From an uncultured Spartobacteria bacterium (GTDB lineage Bacteria > Verrucomicrobiota > Verrucomicrobiia > Chthoniobacterales > Terrimicrobiaceae), in NCBI GenBank assembly GCA_937890535.1, contig CALBXK010000370.1:1-53562 (forward strand): a stretch of DNA of 53,562 nucleotides. Reading direction: 5' to 3'. Positions 35,601 to 44,984 of the stretch are shown one piece after another. The translations under genes and the position numbers were made by a program. Each line of letters opens with the position of its first letter. Position 1 is the stretch's first letter. The notes below the pieces were generated by a model. That model did no database searches, was not told the origin of the DNA, and saw only the letters and a list, made by a program, of their open reading frames with translations.

Positions 35601-36764
35601 CGTGATCTGATCGCGAAAGGTGAGGGCGCGACCGTTCTCGTCCAACCACCAGGTGCGGGAGATGGTGAGTCCCTCGGGTTTCTGCAGTCCCATGCCGCGC
35701 ATGCGTTCCACGATGGAAAACGGGGTGGCGGTGTCCCAGCGGTAAACAGGCAGGTTGCGCCAGGCTTTGGGAAACGGGGTTTGGGACACATCGATGGTCG
35801 GCGAACCCTCGATGTCGATCATCCGAAAATCTGGATCGGCCTGGAAGGCGACCAACTCATCGGCCACGGCCGGGTCGGGGCCGTAGGAAAATTCCTTGGG
35901 ATCATCGAGGCGGAAGGTGGCGAGTTGAATTTTCCAACGTCCGGCCCGCACCTGCGCTTTGAGCCGGCCCTCCTCGTCCACGGCGACGGGAATTGGACTC
36001 TGGACGGCGGAGAGATTCCAGCCCTGCGGAAGCACGCTTCCGAGGTCCACCTCGCGACTCTTGCCCGCCACGATCAACTCGACCTCGGTCTGAAGCTGAA
36101 GGGGAATGCCGTCTTTCAGGAGGGCGTTGACCTTGACCTCAAGGAAGTCCTTGTCCGCCACGCCGGAGGTGAGTCCGCGCTTCATCCACAAAATGCCTTT
36201 TTCGTCCCATGAGGGGGAGGGCACCGGCTCTCCATCCAGAACGAGACTGAGAATGCCAACGCTTTCTGGAAGGTGGAGGCTTCGCGGAATCTGTTTCCAT
36301 CGAAAGGTGCCTTGGACGGTGTGGGTCCCGGCGGGAAGCTCGACCGCAGGGTGGCCGTCCTTTTCGAGCACTGGCACCGGCTGGTTATTGACTTGGACAT
36401 CCAGAGGCCAGCCACCGGCATCGCCGGGGAGGGGCACCCAGGTGGTGGCATAGACGGTGACTCCGAGATTGAATTGGCCACCCTCGGGGTCGATTTTCAG
36501 CGAGAGGCGGGAGGGCCAGAAGCAGCGGTGGGTTTTGGGGTCCGAGTAGGGAGTCGGGCAGTCGCGGTGCGGAGCATCCCAAGTGGCCCAATCCTGCCAG
36601 GGAATTAATGCGGGGGGGATTTCCTGGTCGAGATGGGGGGCGGGGGCGGGAGTAGGCGAAGTCGTCGGGGAAAGCGCGGCCTGGGATGGCCAGGGGAGAA
36701 GGGTCAACCCAAGAATCAGGCAGGGAAGGAATCGGGAGGTGGTCAGGTTGGTCATGGGCGACAA
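32661..36764 (-). CDS. Giant multi-domain membrane protein of unknown function (1367 aa)
   Basis: Signal peptide (FLPCLILGLTLLPWPSQA), beta-rich modules, several TM clusters, internal duplication (VPLPG..PL.V.VN.QP..VL..DG...ELP.GTHT twice). Confidence 0.85.
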   Translation of the reverse strand: MSPMTNLTTSRFLPCLILGLTLLPWPSQAALSPTTSPTPAPAPHLDQEIPPALIPWQDWATWDAPHRDCPTPYSDPKTHRCFWPSRLSLKIDPEGGQFNLGVTVYATTWVPLPGDAGGWPLDVQVNNQPVPVLEKDGHPAVELPAGTHTVQGTFRWKQIPRSLHLPESVGILSLVLDGEPVPSPSWDEKGILWMKRGLTSGVADKDFLEVKVNALLKDGIPLQLQTEVELIVAGKSREVDLGSVLPQGWNLSAVQSPIPVAVDEEGRLKAQVRAGRWKIQLATFRLDDPKEFSYGPDPAVADELVAFQADPDFRMIDIEGSPTIDVSQTPFPKAWRNLPVYRWDTATPFSIVERMRGMGLQKPEGLTISRTWWLDENGRALTFRDQITGKRQQIWRLDAASGLDLGSVRSHGDGQLITLNPENDAPGIEIRTRNLDLQATGRMDRESTLSATGWRTDADALNVTLNLPPGWRLFALFGADWVKGDWLTAWTLLDLFLLLIFTLAVFRLYGFIAAILAFFAFGISYHEPGAPCYLWLVLLLPLALLRVVPSGWGRTVLLTWKWATVAALIFVLIPFVAAQVQQTLYPQLEVVGQRSISLSGRASGMAAPTSLAMESNVQEESVDKDRKSRSQLGKPGRGALSFQKSNSAQTSNLLYDDKARIQTGPGIPDWHWRTVTFGWNGPVQATQTIRPLLISLPMEQALTIFRVLLLLALVGVLLRRRAVILPGISGKIAALLAAGFLLLPTATARAQFPDESMLNTLRDRLLQPSDAYPNAADIPSASLTLKDQRLVVEAQVHTALRTAVPLPGRLADWSPLTVTVNGQPEAVLRRDDGSLWIVLPKGVHTIRMEGLLPDVSEWEWTFQLKPRQVTITAPEWTVSGVRPDGVPEAQVFFIRQQKSEAGSASYDRQDLHPLVVVDRHLELGLVWQVRTTVTRLSPKGKAVALRIPILPGENVLTSQIVVRDGRVEANLGAQQDTFSWQSELTPTDHIALTTQKTDPWVERWHLVASPVWNVALAGLAPIFEPGDPALVPVWHPWPGEEVTLTISRPKAIAGATVTVNSGTHAVSLGHRQRTSQLDLSLRCSLGEDFLIELPADAEITSLTHNGKTLPVRRDGRNVIIPLQPGEQTLSMGWKTNLPLGWRATADEVRLPVESSNIETTLTVPDNRWVLGTEGPLRGPAVRFWTILICSLIAAWALSRIPSSPLRAFEWMLLAIGLTQVPLPAALIIVAWLFFLVLRGWDSCLALPALRFNLVQLALIVLTLAALGVFIAVVGAGLLGDPQMFIQGNDSTHSLLHWYQPRCEALLPQPGCFTVSLWWYRILMLAWALWLAVSLLRWLRWGWDQFSKGGCFRRAEKKPPTPPPIHPA

Positions 36765-36897
36765 GGGAGTTTCTCAAAATAGGGCCGAGAGCCGTGCCGT
36801 TGCCAGTCCAATCTCAGACAACCTCATCCCATGGAAACCCGATGAAGCCAGAAGACTCACGCGGCTGCAACGGATGCGCAGCAACGGCCAGGCTTTC

Positions 36898-36956
36898 AAC
36901 CGCGGAGACGCGGAGAGGATGTTGTATTTAAGTCCTTCTCCGCGCCTCCGCGTGAT
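36898..36956. repeat. R4 palindromic repeat, copy 2
   Basis: AACCGCGGAGACGCGGAGAGG ... TTCTCCGCGCCTCCGCGTGA. Confidence 0.85.
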
Positions 36957-37029
36957 AATTCTTCCGTCTCCCTCCGATTCCTTGTTCGGATTTACTTTCT
37001 CCAGTGAGGTCAGGAGTTCTGAATCTGCG

Positions 37030-38271
37030 TCAGCGGCGGGCGAGATCTTCCGCCCAGTCGGCCAGCGCTGGCCAATCGTCGCCGGAGGCCATGAGGGTCT
37101 GGAATTCGCGGCAACGGGCCCGGATGGTTGGCGAGGTGATCAACTCCTGGAGGGCGCGGTCGATGCGGGGATCACCGCCTGGTCGGGTCCGATAGGGAAG
37201 TGTTTTCCCCAATCCGAGCGCGACCACCCGGCGGGCATTGTCGGGTTGGTCATGGGAGCGGGGAATGATGAGCTGCGGGATGCCGGCCCCGATCGCCTTG
37301 GCCACCGTTCCGATTCCTCCGTGATGGACGACAGCGGCGACCCGGGGAAAAACATCTTCGAAGCGAATATGGGTGAGGTGCAAAACGCCGACCGGCAGCG
37401 GTGAGGGCGGTGCGGCCAGGCTGACCAGCAGACTGCGAAGACCAAGTCGGGTCGAAGTGGCGATGGCGTTTGCTTGAAATGCTTTGGTATCGAAATTTGC
37501 CGACCCATGGGTCCAGAGGACGGGCGGGGAACCGGCGGCGAGAAAATTTTCCAGATCCGTCGGGAGTTGATTTTTGGGAGAGGTAGGCGGAAACCCGAAC
37601 TGGCGGAGTTCGGGCCAGTCGGGCTGCGGGGCGGCGAACCAAGAGGGAAAGAGCGCGGCCACCCCGTCCCCGCCATGAATGGCCTCGTCGAAAAAGTTTC
37701 GCAGCGGTGGCAGGTTTAATTCCCGACGAAAGTGATTGATGGGCTTCTTAAGAAGACGCCAAAAAACAAGATCGATGCAGCGGAAGGCCAGCCGTTTGAT
37801 GAAGCGGGGCGCGTGTCTCAGCCAGGCGAGTTCCGAAACAAAAAGAGGACAGTCGAAGGTGCTGTGAAGACAGACGGGTTGGAGATGGAGGTTGAGTCGT
37901 GGAATGCCGGCGGCCTCGGCCAGAGCGGCGGCCGCGAGGCCAAATGTGGAGGTGACGACCAGGTCGATCGGCTCCTGCAGGGTGGAGAATGCCTTCTGAA
38001 AGGCTGGCAGGGAATCCACCAAATTTTTTACGACAAACTCCGGTCCGCGCAGACGGTCCCAGGCTCGTGGGTCGTTGGCCACCCTGCGGAAATCCTCCTC
38101 GGTGCCGATCGGAATCCATCGGAACCCCCGCCGTTCCGCGTGGGCCTTGTAGTGGGGAGTGAGCAAAAAAACGATTTCATGCCCCCGTGCCGCCAGGCGA
38201 TCAGCGAGAGTAAATAGGGGATTCACATCGCCCTCGCTGCCGAAGGGAACAAAAAGAATGCGGAGTGGCAT
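37030..38271 (-). CDS. Glycosyltransferase, GT1/MGT-like
   Basis: ILFVPFGSEGDVNPLFTLADRLAARGHEIVFLL...VHHGGIGTVAKAIGAGIPQLIIPRSHDQPDNARRVVALGLGKTL. Confidence 0.93.
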   Translation of the reverse strand: MPLRILFVPFGSEGDVNPLFTLADRLAARGHEIVFLLTPHYKAHAERRGFRWIPIGTEEDFRRVANDPRAWDRLRGPEFVVKNLVDSLPAFQKAFSTLQEPIDLVVTSTFGLAAAALAEAAGIPRLNLHLQPVCLHSTFDCPLFVSELAWLRHAPRFIKRLAFRCIDLVFWRLLKKPINHFRRELNLPPLRNFFDEAIHGGDGVAALFPSWFAAPQPDWPELRQFGFPPTSPKNQLPTDLENFLAAGSPPVLWTHGSANFDTKAFQANAIATSTRLGLRSLLVSLAAPPSPLPVGVLHLTHIRFEDVFPRVAAVVHHGGIGTVAKAIGAGIPQLIIPRSHDQPDNARRVVALGLGKTLPYRTRPGGDPRIDRALQELITSPTIRARCREFQTLMASGDDWPALADWAEDLARR

Positions 38272-38371
38272 GGGCGGATTCTGAGCGGTCGGAAATCGTG
38301 GAGTCGGAGAAAAACAGGGTTGGTGGAATTTTTCAACTGCGGTCCGGTCCGGCATCGGATACAGTGCGGGT

Positions 38372-38734
38372 ATGGCGACGAATGTTCTTGGTGGTGAATT
38401 GGAGGGATGTTGCAGCGATCCCATGACGGGATTTTACCGGGATGGCTATTGCCACACCGGGCCTGGCGATCGGGGATTGCATACCGTCTGCGTCGTGATG
38501 ACCCGGGAATTTTTGGAGTTTTCTGCGGCCCGGGGAAACGATCTGAGCACCCCGCATCCCGAGATGGAATTTCCCGGCCTCAAATCCGCGGACCGGTGGT
38601 GCCTCTGTGTGGAACGCTGGAGTGAGGCACTGGATGCGAAGATGGCGCCAGCCGTCGTCCTGGAGTCGACCCATATTTCTGCGCTCGAGTTTGTCTCCTT
38701 GGAGGATCTCCAGGCTCATGCGGTGAAGGCCTGA
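38372..38734 (+). CDS. DUF2237-like protein
   Basis: NVLGGELEGCCSDPMTGFYRDGYCHTGPGDRGLHTVCVVMTREFLEFSAARGNDLSTP.PEMEFPGLKSADRWCLCVERW. Confidence 0.9.
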   Translation: MATNVLGGELEGCCSDPMTGFYRDGYCHTGPGDRGLHTVCVVMTREFLEFSAARGNDLSTPHPEMEFPGLKSADRWCLCVERWSEALDAKMAPAVVLESTHISALEFVSLEDLQAHAVKA

Positions 38735-38771
38735 AAGCGTAACGGATCGAACGTTCTCTTTCGCCATCGAG

Positions 38772-39554
38772 CTATTCTTGATGTCCGGGATGGATCCGAT
38801 GGTCATCGGCCCGCACCCCGGTCGCATACTTCCAGGATTGGTGGAAGCGTGATTCCGGTCCCTTCGCCCACTGGCGAAACGACCTCGCGTGATGAAACTG
38901 CCCTGCATTTTCAAGTTGGTGGGCCAGGTCTTCCGCGATGGCTCTTGGATCCTCGTATTCCTCGATCCAATGATCATGCACCAGCGGGGTAAAATCCGCC
39001 TTGGTGAGCCAGTCCCGCAAATGAGTGCCCGCCGTGGGGTGGGCCCCTTGGCGTTCTTGCAAATGGCGGTAGGCATTCATGGCGAGGGCGAGTTCCGGAT
39101 CCAGGGTGCTGCCGTCCCAGTCGGGACTGCTCACCGCGATGAATCCGCCGGGGCGGGTCACCCGATGAAGTTCCTTCAGCGCCGCGATCGGATCCGGAAG
39201 ATGCTCCAGGAGCGCATGGGCGAACACCACATCGAAGGAATGGTCGGCGAAAGGCAGGTGATTCACCGAAGCGGTCACAAAATCGATGTTCATGATCTCA
39301 CGGCCTTGGGTGAGCCTGCGCGCGGTTTCGACTTGGGCTGGCGCGATGTCAATGGCCGTCACTCGTCCGGGAAAAACCGATCCGGCGATGCCAGCCGTGA
39401 TGGTGGCGGGGCCGCATCCGGCATCGAGCACGTCGAAGCCGGGCAGCAGCAGGGGCATGAGGAAAAATCCGTGGCTTTCGAGTTCCCGCGCCGCCATGGA
39501 GGCGAATGCGGTCGGCGAATGCTTCGGGGTGGTGCAATCTTGAGTTGGATTCAT
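38772..39554 (-). CDS. Class I SAM-dependent methyltransferase
   Basis: DVLDAGCGPATITAGIA...VTAIDIAPAQVETARR...HLPFADHSFDVVFAHALLEHLPDPIAALKELHRVTRPGGFIAV. Confidence 0.92.
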   Translation of the reverse strand: MNPTQDCTTPKHSPTAFASMAARELESHGFFLMPLLLPGFDVLDAGCGPATITAGIAGSVFPGRVTAIDIAPAQVETARRLTQGREIMNIDFVTASVNHLPFADHSFDVVFAHALLEHLPDPIAALKELHRVTRPGGFIAVSSPDWDGSTLDPELALAMNAYRHLQERQGAHPTAGTHLRDWLTKADFTPLVHDHWIEEYEDPRAIAEDLAHQLENAGQFHHARSFRQWAKGPESRFHQSWKYATGVRADDHRIHPGHQE

Positions 39555-39608
39555 GGGTTGTTGGTTTTTTGAAAACCCCCAAGTCCTGGCTTCGTCGCGA
39601 AATAAAAA

Positions 39609-39637
39609 TCCCACGACCGTTACAGGGCCGTGGGCGT
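39609..39637 (-). terminator. Intrinsic terminator on the minus strand, after a possible small ORF
   Basis: Minus strand: CCCACGGCC-CTGTAAC-GGTCGTGGG then ATTTTTATTT. Confidence 0.65.
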
Positions 39638-39878
39638 TTCGGAGATTGTGAATCAGCTCCGCAAAATCGCCACGGCTCCTGGGCCGACGACGGCCAGGGA
39701 GACGATGCTAATCTTGACGGATACGAGCTGATTCATTGCTGAGGCGGTTAGAAGTAGGTGAAAATTTTTGAATGGCAAGCGGAAAGTTGCGTCATGTTGC
39801 TCGCTTGCTCGCCGATCTTCATCGCGGAATTTCGCACGGGACTTTCCCAATATCTGAATTAGTGCCACCCTTCCTGAT

Positions 39879-42167
39879 ATGAACGACTCCCATCATCAAT
39901 GCTGTCGGGGGAAGAAGGCGGAATCTCCTGCCAGTTCACCGGCAAAGTACACTTGTCCGATGCATCCCGAGGTCGTCTCGGACGGGCCGGGCGACTGTCC
40001 AAAGTGCGGTATGGCACTTGAGCCGGTGACTCCGATCGTGCCCCGGGGAACGATTTTTACCTGCCCGATGCATCCGGAGATTGAGCAGGATCAACCGGGG
40101 GATTGCCCAATCTGCGGGATGGCGTTGGAACCGAAAGGTGGAGCAAGCGATCAGGAGGGGGAACAGCGGGAGATCCGTTCGCTGTCCCGCAAGTTCTGGA
40201 TCGCTTTGGTGCTGACGGTTCCGGTTTTTGTGCTTGCGATGGGGATGTTGATCCCGGGGGTGAATATCCATGACCTCATTCCGCGAAACGTCTCACAGTG
40301 GATTGAGTTCGCCCTCAGCACACCAGTGGTTCTCTGGGCGGGTGGGATATTTTTTCTAAAGGGTTGGCGTTCGATCGTGAGCCGGAATTTGAACATGTTC
40401 ACTTTGATTTCGGTCGGGGTGGGCGCGGCCTATCTCTATAGCGCCATCGCCGTGGTCTTTCCGTGGATCTTTCCCGAATCGTTGCGGCCGGGGGGCCATG
40501 TCGCACTCTATTTTGAAGCGGCGGCGGTGATCACGGTGTTGGTTTTGCTCGGGCAATTGCTGGAGGCGAAGGCGCGCAGCCGGACCGGGCAGGCGATTCA
40601 GTCCCTGCTTGGCCTTGCGGCCCGTACCGCCCATCGGGTGAAGGAGGATGGTGGGGAGGAGGACATCCCGGTCGAGGAAATCGAAAAAGGGGATCGCCTG
40701 CGGGTGCGACCCGGGGAAAAGGTGCCTGTCGATGGCGTGATCGTGGAAGGCAGGAGTTCGCTGGACGAGTCCATGATCACTGGCGAACCGATGCCGGTGG
40801 AGAAGTCCGCCGAGGACGCCGTCGTGGGAGCGACTCTTAATCAAACCGGAGCGTTCGTCATGCGGGCGGAGAAGGTGGGTTCCGACACCTTGCTTTCACA
40901 GATCGTGCACATGGTCGCCGAGGCGCAGCGCAGTCGGGCCCCGATTCAGAAACTCGCCGACACCGTGGCGGGATGGTTTGTGCCTGCCGTGATCGGCATC
41001 GCAATCCTGACATTCTTGCTCTGGTGGATTTTGGGGCCAGCTCCGTCCCTGGCGTTCGCATTGGTCAATGCGGTTTCCGTTCTCATTATTGCCTGTCCCT
41101 GCGCCCTGGGCTTGGCCACACCGATGTCGATTATGGTGGGGGTGGGGCGGGGTGCGCTGAGCGGCATTCTTATCAAGAACGCAGAAGCCATTGAGCGCAC
41201 CGAAAAAGTCACAACTCTGCTCACCGACAAGACCGGTACCCTCACCGCCGGCAAGCCCGGCATCACCTCGATCGAATCCGCGGAGGACTTCGATAAAGAC
41301 CGTCTTCTCGCCCTGGCCGCTGCGCTGGAGTCCAGCAGCGAGCATCCGCTGGCCCGCGCCATCGTCCAGGGTGCCAAGGAGCGCGAAATCGATTGGGAGG
41401 AGGTGACGAACTTCGCCTCCACCACCGGCGGCGGGGTCTCAGGCGAGGTGGGCAAGTCTCGGGTTTTGATCGGAAAGGAAGCATTTCTGGTCGCTGCCGA
41501 TATTCTGATTCCGGAGGCCCTGGCCGCGACCGGTCGCGATCTTCAGGAAGCGGCGCAGACGGTCGTTTGGATTGCGGCGGACGGAAAGGTGATAGGAATC
41601 CTCGGGATCTCCGATGCGATCAAGGCCTCGACCCCTGGAGCCATTGCGAAGCTCCATAAGCTCGGCATCAAGGTGATCATGGCCACCGGCGACAACCAGA
41701 AAACGGCAGAGGCCGTTGCGCGGGAGTTGAAGATCGACGAAGTTCGCGCTGGACTCGACCCGAAGGATAAAGGGGACATCGTCCGGGATCTCCAGAGCGC
41801 TGGCGAGGTCGTGGCCATGGCGGGAGATGGCATCAACGACGCTCCGGCGCTCGCCGCCGCCGATGTCGGTATTGCGATGGGCACCGGCACGGATGTCGCG
41901 ATGCAGAGTGCCGGCATCACCCTGGTGAAAGGCGATCTCGACGGCATCGCCCGTTCCATCGCGCTCAGTCGGGCCGTGATGCACAATATTCGGCAAAACC
42001 TCTTCTTTGCCTTCATCTACAATGCCATCGGTATTCCCATCGCGGCGGGCGCACTCTATCCCGTCTTCGGTCTTTTGCTGAGCCCAATGATCGCCGGAGC
42101 GGCCATGAGTGTGAGTTCGGTTTCGGTGATCTTGAACGCCCTCCGGCTGCGCGAAATGAAACTGTGA
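39879..42167 (+). CDS. copA: Cu/Ag-translocating P-type ATPase with two N-terminal YxCPMHP heavy-metal-binding domains
   Basis: [26 protein letters not shown] and [56 protein letters not shown]. Confidence 0.95.
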   Translation: MNDSHHQCCRGKKAESPASSPAKYTCPMHPEVVSDGPGDCPKCGMALEPVTPIVPRGTIFTCPMHPEIEQDQPGDCPICGMALEPKGGASDQEGEQREIRSLSRKFWIALVLTVPVFVLAMGMLIPGVNIHDLIPRNVSQWIEFALSTPVVLWAGGIFFLKGWRSIVSRNLNMFTLISVGVGAAYLYSAIAVVFPWIFPESLRPGGHVALYFEAAAVITVLVLLGQLLEAKARSRTGQAIQSLLGLAARTAHRVKEDGGEEDIPVEEIEKGDRLRVRPGEKVPVDGVIVEGRSSLDESMITGEPMPVEKSAEDAVVGATLNQTGAFVMRAEKVGSDTLLSQIVHMVAEAQRSRAPIQKLADTVAGWFVPAVIGIAILTFLLWWILGPAPSLAFALVNAVSVLIIACPCALGLATPMSIMVGVGRGALSGILIKNAEAIERTEKVTTLLTDKTGTLTAGKPGITSIESAEDFDKDRLLALAAALESSSEHPLARAIVQGAKEREIDWEEVTNFASTTGGGVSGEVGKSRVLIGKEAFLVAADILIPEALAATGRDLQEAAQTVVWIAADGKVIGILGISDAIKASTPGAIAKLHKLGIKVIMATGDNQKTAEAVARELKIDEVRAGLDPKDKGDIVRDLQSAGEVVAMAGDGINDAPALAAADVGIAMGTGTDVAMQSAGITLVKGDLDGIARSIALSRAVMHNIRQNLFFAFIYNAIGIPIAAGALYPVFGLLLSPMIAGAAMSVSSVSVILNALRLREMKL

Positions 42168-42233
42168 TTTTTTACAAAAATTGCGGAAGGGATTGACGGT
42201 GAGTTTAAGAATCAGGCGTTTCCAGGGTGGATA

Positions 42234-42268
42234 TTGACAAGGTGTCAGATTCGCATCATGATGCGGAT
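42234..42268 (+). promoter_or_regulatory. vapBC promoter/operator: TTGACA -17- CATGAT within palindrome CGCATCATGATGCG
   Basis: Perfect 14-bp palindrome at 42252-42265 overlaps the -10; ATG at 42269. Confidence 0.65.
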
Positions 42269-42517
42269 ATGAGGACGACAATTGACATCAGTGATGCGTT
42301 ATTGCGACAAGTGAAAGAACAAGCCGGGAAGTCTGGTCTCCCGATCAAGCGGGTTTTTGAGCAACTCCTCTCGTTGGGACTCAATCAAATGGAACACGCG
42401 GCGACACCCAGGAAGTATCGGGTAAAAACCCACCCTTTGGGATTGAAGCAGGCATTTCGAGGGCAGAGCATGAACCAATTGTATGATCAGATGGAAGCGG
42501 AGGATGCGGCGCGATGA
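42269..42517 (+). CDS. vapB: VapB-type antitoxin
   Basis: MRTTIDISDALLRQVKEQAGKSGLPIKRVFEQLL; overlaps a PIN toxin gene. Confidence 0.8.
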   Translation: MRTTIDISDALLRQVKEQAGKSGLPIKRVFEQLLSLGLNQMEHAATPRKYRVKTHPLGLKQAFRGQSMNQLYDQMEAEDAAR

Positions 42518-42945
42518 TCCTTCCCGATGTCAATCTCCTGATCTATGCGCATGATGAAACCTCCCCGTTTCATGAGAAAGCGCGGCTGTGGTGGGAGTCG
42601 GCGCTTTCGGGACGCGAACCCATCGGCATCCCGGTCGTCGTTGCGCTCGCGTTTGTGCGTCTCGTCACGCATCCGACGATCAACCAAAACCCGATGACAG
42701 TCGCCATGGCGAGGGAGCGGGTGGAAAGCTGGGAGAAAGTGCCCATCGTCAGTCTGCTGTCCGGCAGTGCCTTGACGCTTCGGCTGGTTTGGGAGTTTCT
42801 CGAAGCCGCAGAGGCCGGTGGCAATCTTACGACCGACGCGATGATTGCCGCCCACGCATCCGAGAGGGGCGGAACCGTGTATTCCAACGACCGCGACTTT
42901 GACCGCTTCCCAAAAATTCGATGGATTAATCCTCTGAGGGAGTGA
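42514..42945 (+). CDS. vapC: VapC-type PIN-domain toxin
   Basis: MILPDVNLLIYAHDETSPFHEKARLWWE...LTTDAMIAAHASERGGTVYSNDRDFDRFPKIRWINPL. Confidence 0.92.
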   Translation: MILPDVNLLIYAHDETSPFHEKARLWWESALSGREPIGIPVVVALAFVRLVTHPTINQNPMTVAMARERVESWEKVPIVSLLSGSALTLRLVWEFLEAAEAGGNLTTDAMIAAHASERGGTVYSNDRDFDRFPKIRWINPLRE

Positions 42946-42999
42946 TTGCTTGGAAATTGAGAAAATAGATTTCGCAAAACTTGAGAGCTGGGGCTATAT

Positions 43000-43554
43000 T
43001 TGAGCTTCAATACGAGAGTGATGCGAATTGAGGACAATGGATTGGAATCGTGGGGACACCGAAGGGGTGTTTTTCACCGACCGACCGGACGACTTCCGAT
43101 AAGGAGAAAGGCCGGTCATCGATCCTTTGTAAGGATCGCCGCCGTCTCTCTGATGACGATGGCCGCCTGGTTGGTGGCAGCCAATCATTGTACGATTGCG
43201 ACCTGGCACTTTGGCTCAGCTACGGACGTGTCCACGGGTTCCTGTCATTCGACCGGTTCGGGCAATTCGGGCGACGATTCCCTCCCGACGCCGGGCATGC
43301 AAATGTTCTGCGGGGATGAACTGACATCTCCCGTGCCACCGATGCTGGATGCTCCTGCCACCCAGTTTTATTCTTTTAAGCCGGCTTGGGTTGCGATCGC
43401 CGCGATTCAGTTGGAAAAGCCTTCCGTCGAAACACGGTTTTTTCCTGGTCACTCTCCGCCGGGCGGCGCCTCGTTTGTTGAGAAGTTTCTAAGCCGTCGC
43501 ATGCTCGCGCACGCTCCGCCTCTTTGCGGTGCCTGCGTCCCTGCTTTCGTCTGA
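43000..43554 (+). CDS. Small Cys/His-containing membrane-anchored protein at the head of the RND operon
   Basis: One TM/signal segment (IAAVSLMTMAAWLVAA), then NHC...WHFG...CH...MQMFC; directly upstream of cusC-type gene. Confidence 0.5.
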   Translation: MSFNTRVMRIEDNGLESWGHRRGVFHRPTGRLPIRRKAGHRSFVRIAAVSLMTMAAWLVAANHCTIATWHFGSATDVSTGSCHSTGSGNSGDDSLPTPGMQMFCGDELTSPVPPMLDAPATQFYSFKPAWVAIAAIQLEKPSVETRFFPGHSPPGGASFVEKFLSRRMLAHAPPLCGACVPAFV

Positions 43555-43670
43555 TCCTATTCCGGACGAGTTTGGCGGAGGGACAAAGGTGCTTCGTCCA
43601 ATTTTTCTTTGCCCCATTGGGGTGAATTCTTTTCTGTCCACTCTGTGCAAATTCCTCACCAACCAAATCA

Positions 43671-44984
43671 TTGAAAACCAACTTACTTAAACAAATTCTC
43701 CGGTGCAGCCTCCTTGCTGCCGCAGCGCTTTCATCAGCCAGGGGCGGCGGTTCCTCGCCGATGGTGGACCAATTTTTGGCGGAAGTTTTGACGGTCAATC
43801 CGGGGATTGAAGCCGCCCGATTGGATTGGGAGGCGATGACCGAGATGCCCGAAGTCGTCGCGTCCCTGCCGGACCCGATGGTGAGCTACGGCTATTATTT
43901 TACCAGTGTGCAAACTCGAACCGGGGCCATGCGGCAGCGCTTTGGAGTTTCACAAAAGATTCCCTTTCCTGGAAAACTCGGCACCGCCAAGGCCCGGTCG
44001 GCGGCCGACGCTCAAGTTGCGTATTGGAGGTTCCGCGCCGCTCTGCGCGATGTCTTCGCTCAGGGGCGCACCTTGCTGGCAGACCTCTACCGTGCCGATG
44101 GAGCGATTCTCGTTCTTCGCGATCAGGAGTCCCTCCTGCGCCAGACGGCGGACTCTGCCAAAGGGTTGGTCGAAAGCAATCAAGGGAGCCTTGCCAATGT
44201 GATCCGTAGCGAGGTGGCTGCCGAGGAAATTGCGGTCCGCATCGCGCAGATTGAAGCCGAGAGGACCGGGGTCATCGCAAGGATGGGAGCCCTTCGGGGT
44301 GAAGTGGAACCCTCCACCGCGGTGCCGCGGTACGCTGATCCCAAGTTGCCCAAGTTGCCGTCACTCGCCGCGGTCATGCGCCGCTCGCTGACCGCGAATC
44401 AGGATGTGGAAGCGGCCCGCGCGGCCGTGGCTCGCGACGATCTCGGCATCCGTGCCGCCGCCTTGGAGTATTTTCCCGACATCACTCTCGGGGTCGATTA
44501 CTCGCTGGTTGACAACAGCACGGTGTTGCCGATGACACCTCAGAACGGCGAGGATCCGTTCCTGGGAACGGTCTCATTTAATGTGCCGATCTGGTGGGAC
44601 AAGCTCGGTGCCCAAAAACGCGCGGCCGTGGCCCGGCGGGGATCGTCCGCCTCCCGGCAGGCCCAGCTCACCGCCGATGTCAGTGCCAATGTGCAATCCG
44701 CCTATGCCATGGCGCGCGCCATGCGCGAGCAACGGGACCGCTTCGCGTCGGAGATCATCCCTGGGGCCCGCCAAGCCTACGAATCGACTTCTTCGGCCTA
44801 TCGCACCGGCGCGACTTCGCTGACCGACCTGCTCGACGTGCAACAGGCCTTGCTCGGGGCCGAGCTCGGACTCATCGACCGAACCTCGGGTTATCTCCGT
44901 GCCGTCGCGGATCTCGAACGTGCTATTGGCGAACCGCTCGATCAGCAGATTTCTCAAACCACGAACGCACTGACTAAGCCATGA
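43671..44984 (+). CDS. TolC-family outer membrane efflux protein (CusC/CzcC-like), TTG start
   Basis: Long alpha-helical repeats; IPFPGKLGTAKARSA...; AYESTSSAYRTGATSLTDLLDVQQALLGAELGLID. Confidence 0.9.
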   Translation: MKTNLLKQILRCSLLAAAALSSARGGGSSPMVDQFLAEVLTVNPGIEAARLDWEAMTEMPEVVASLPDPMVSYGYYFTSVQTRTGAMRQRFGVSQKIPFPGKLGTAKARSAADAQVAYWRFRAALRDVFAQGRTLLADLYRADGAILVLRDQESLLRQTADSAKGLVESNQGSLANVIRSEVAAEEIAVRIAQIEAERTGVIARMGALRGEVEPSTAVPRYADPKLPKLPSLAAVMRRSLTANQDVEAARAAVARDDLGIRAAALEYFPDITLGVDYSLVDNSTVLPMTPQNGEDPFLGTVSFNVPIWWDKLGAQKRAAVARRGSSASRQAQLTADVSANVQSAYAMARAMREQRDRFASEIIPGARQAYESTSSAYRTGATSLTDLLDVQQALLGAELGLIDRTSGYLRAVADLERAIGEPLDQQISQTTNALTKP

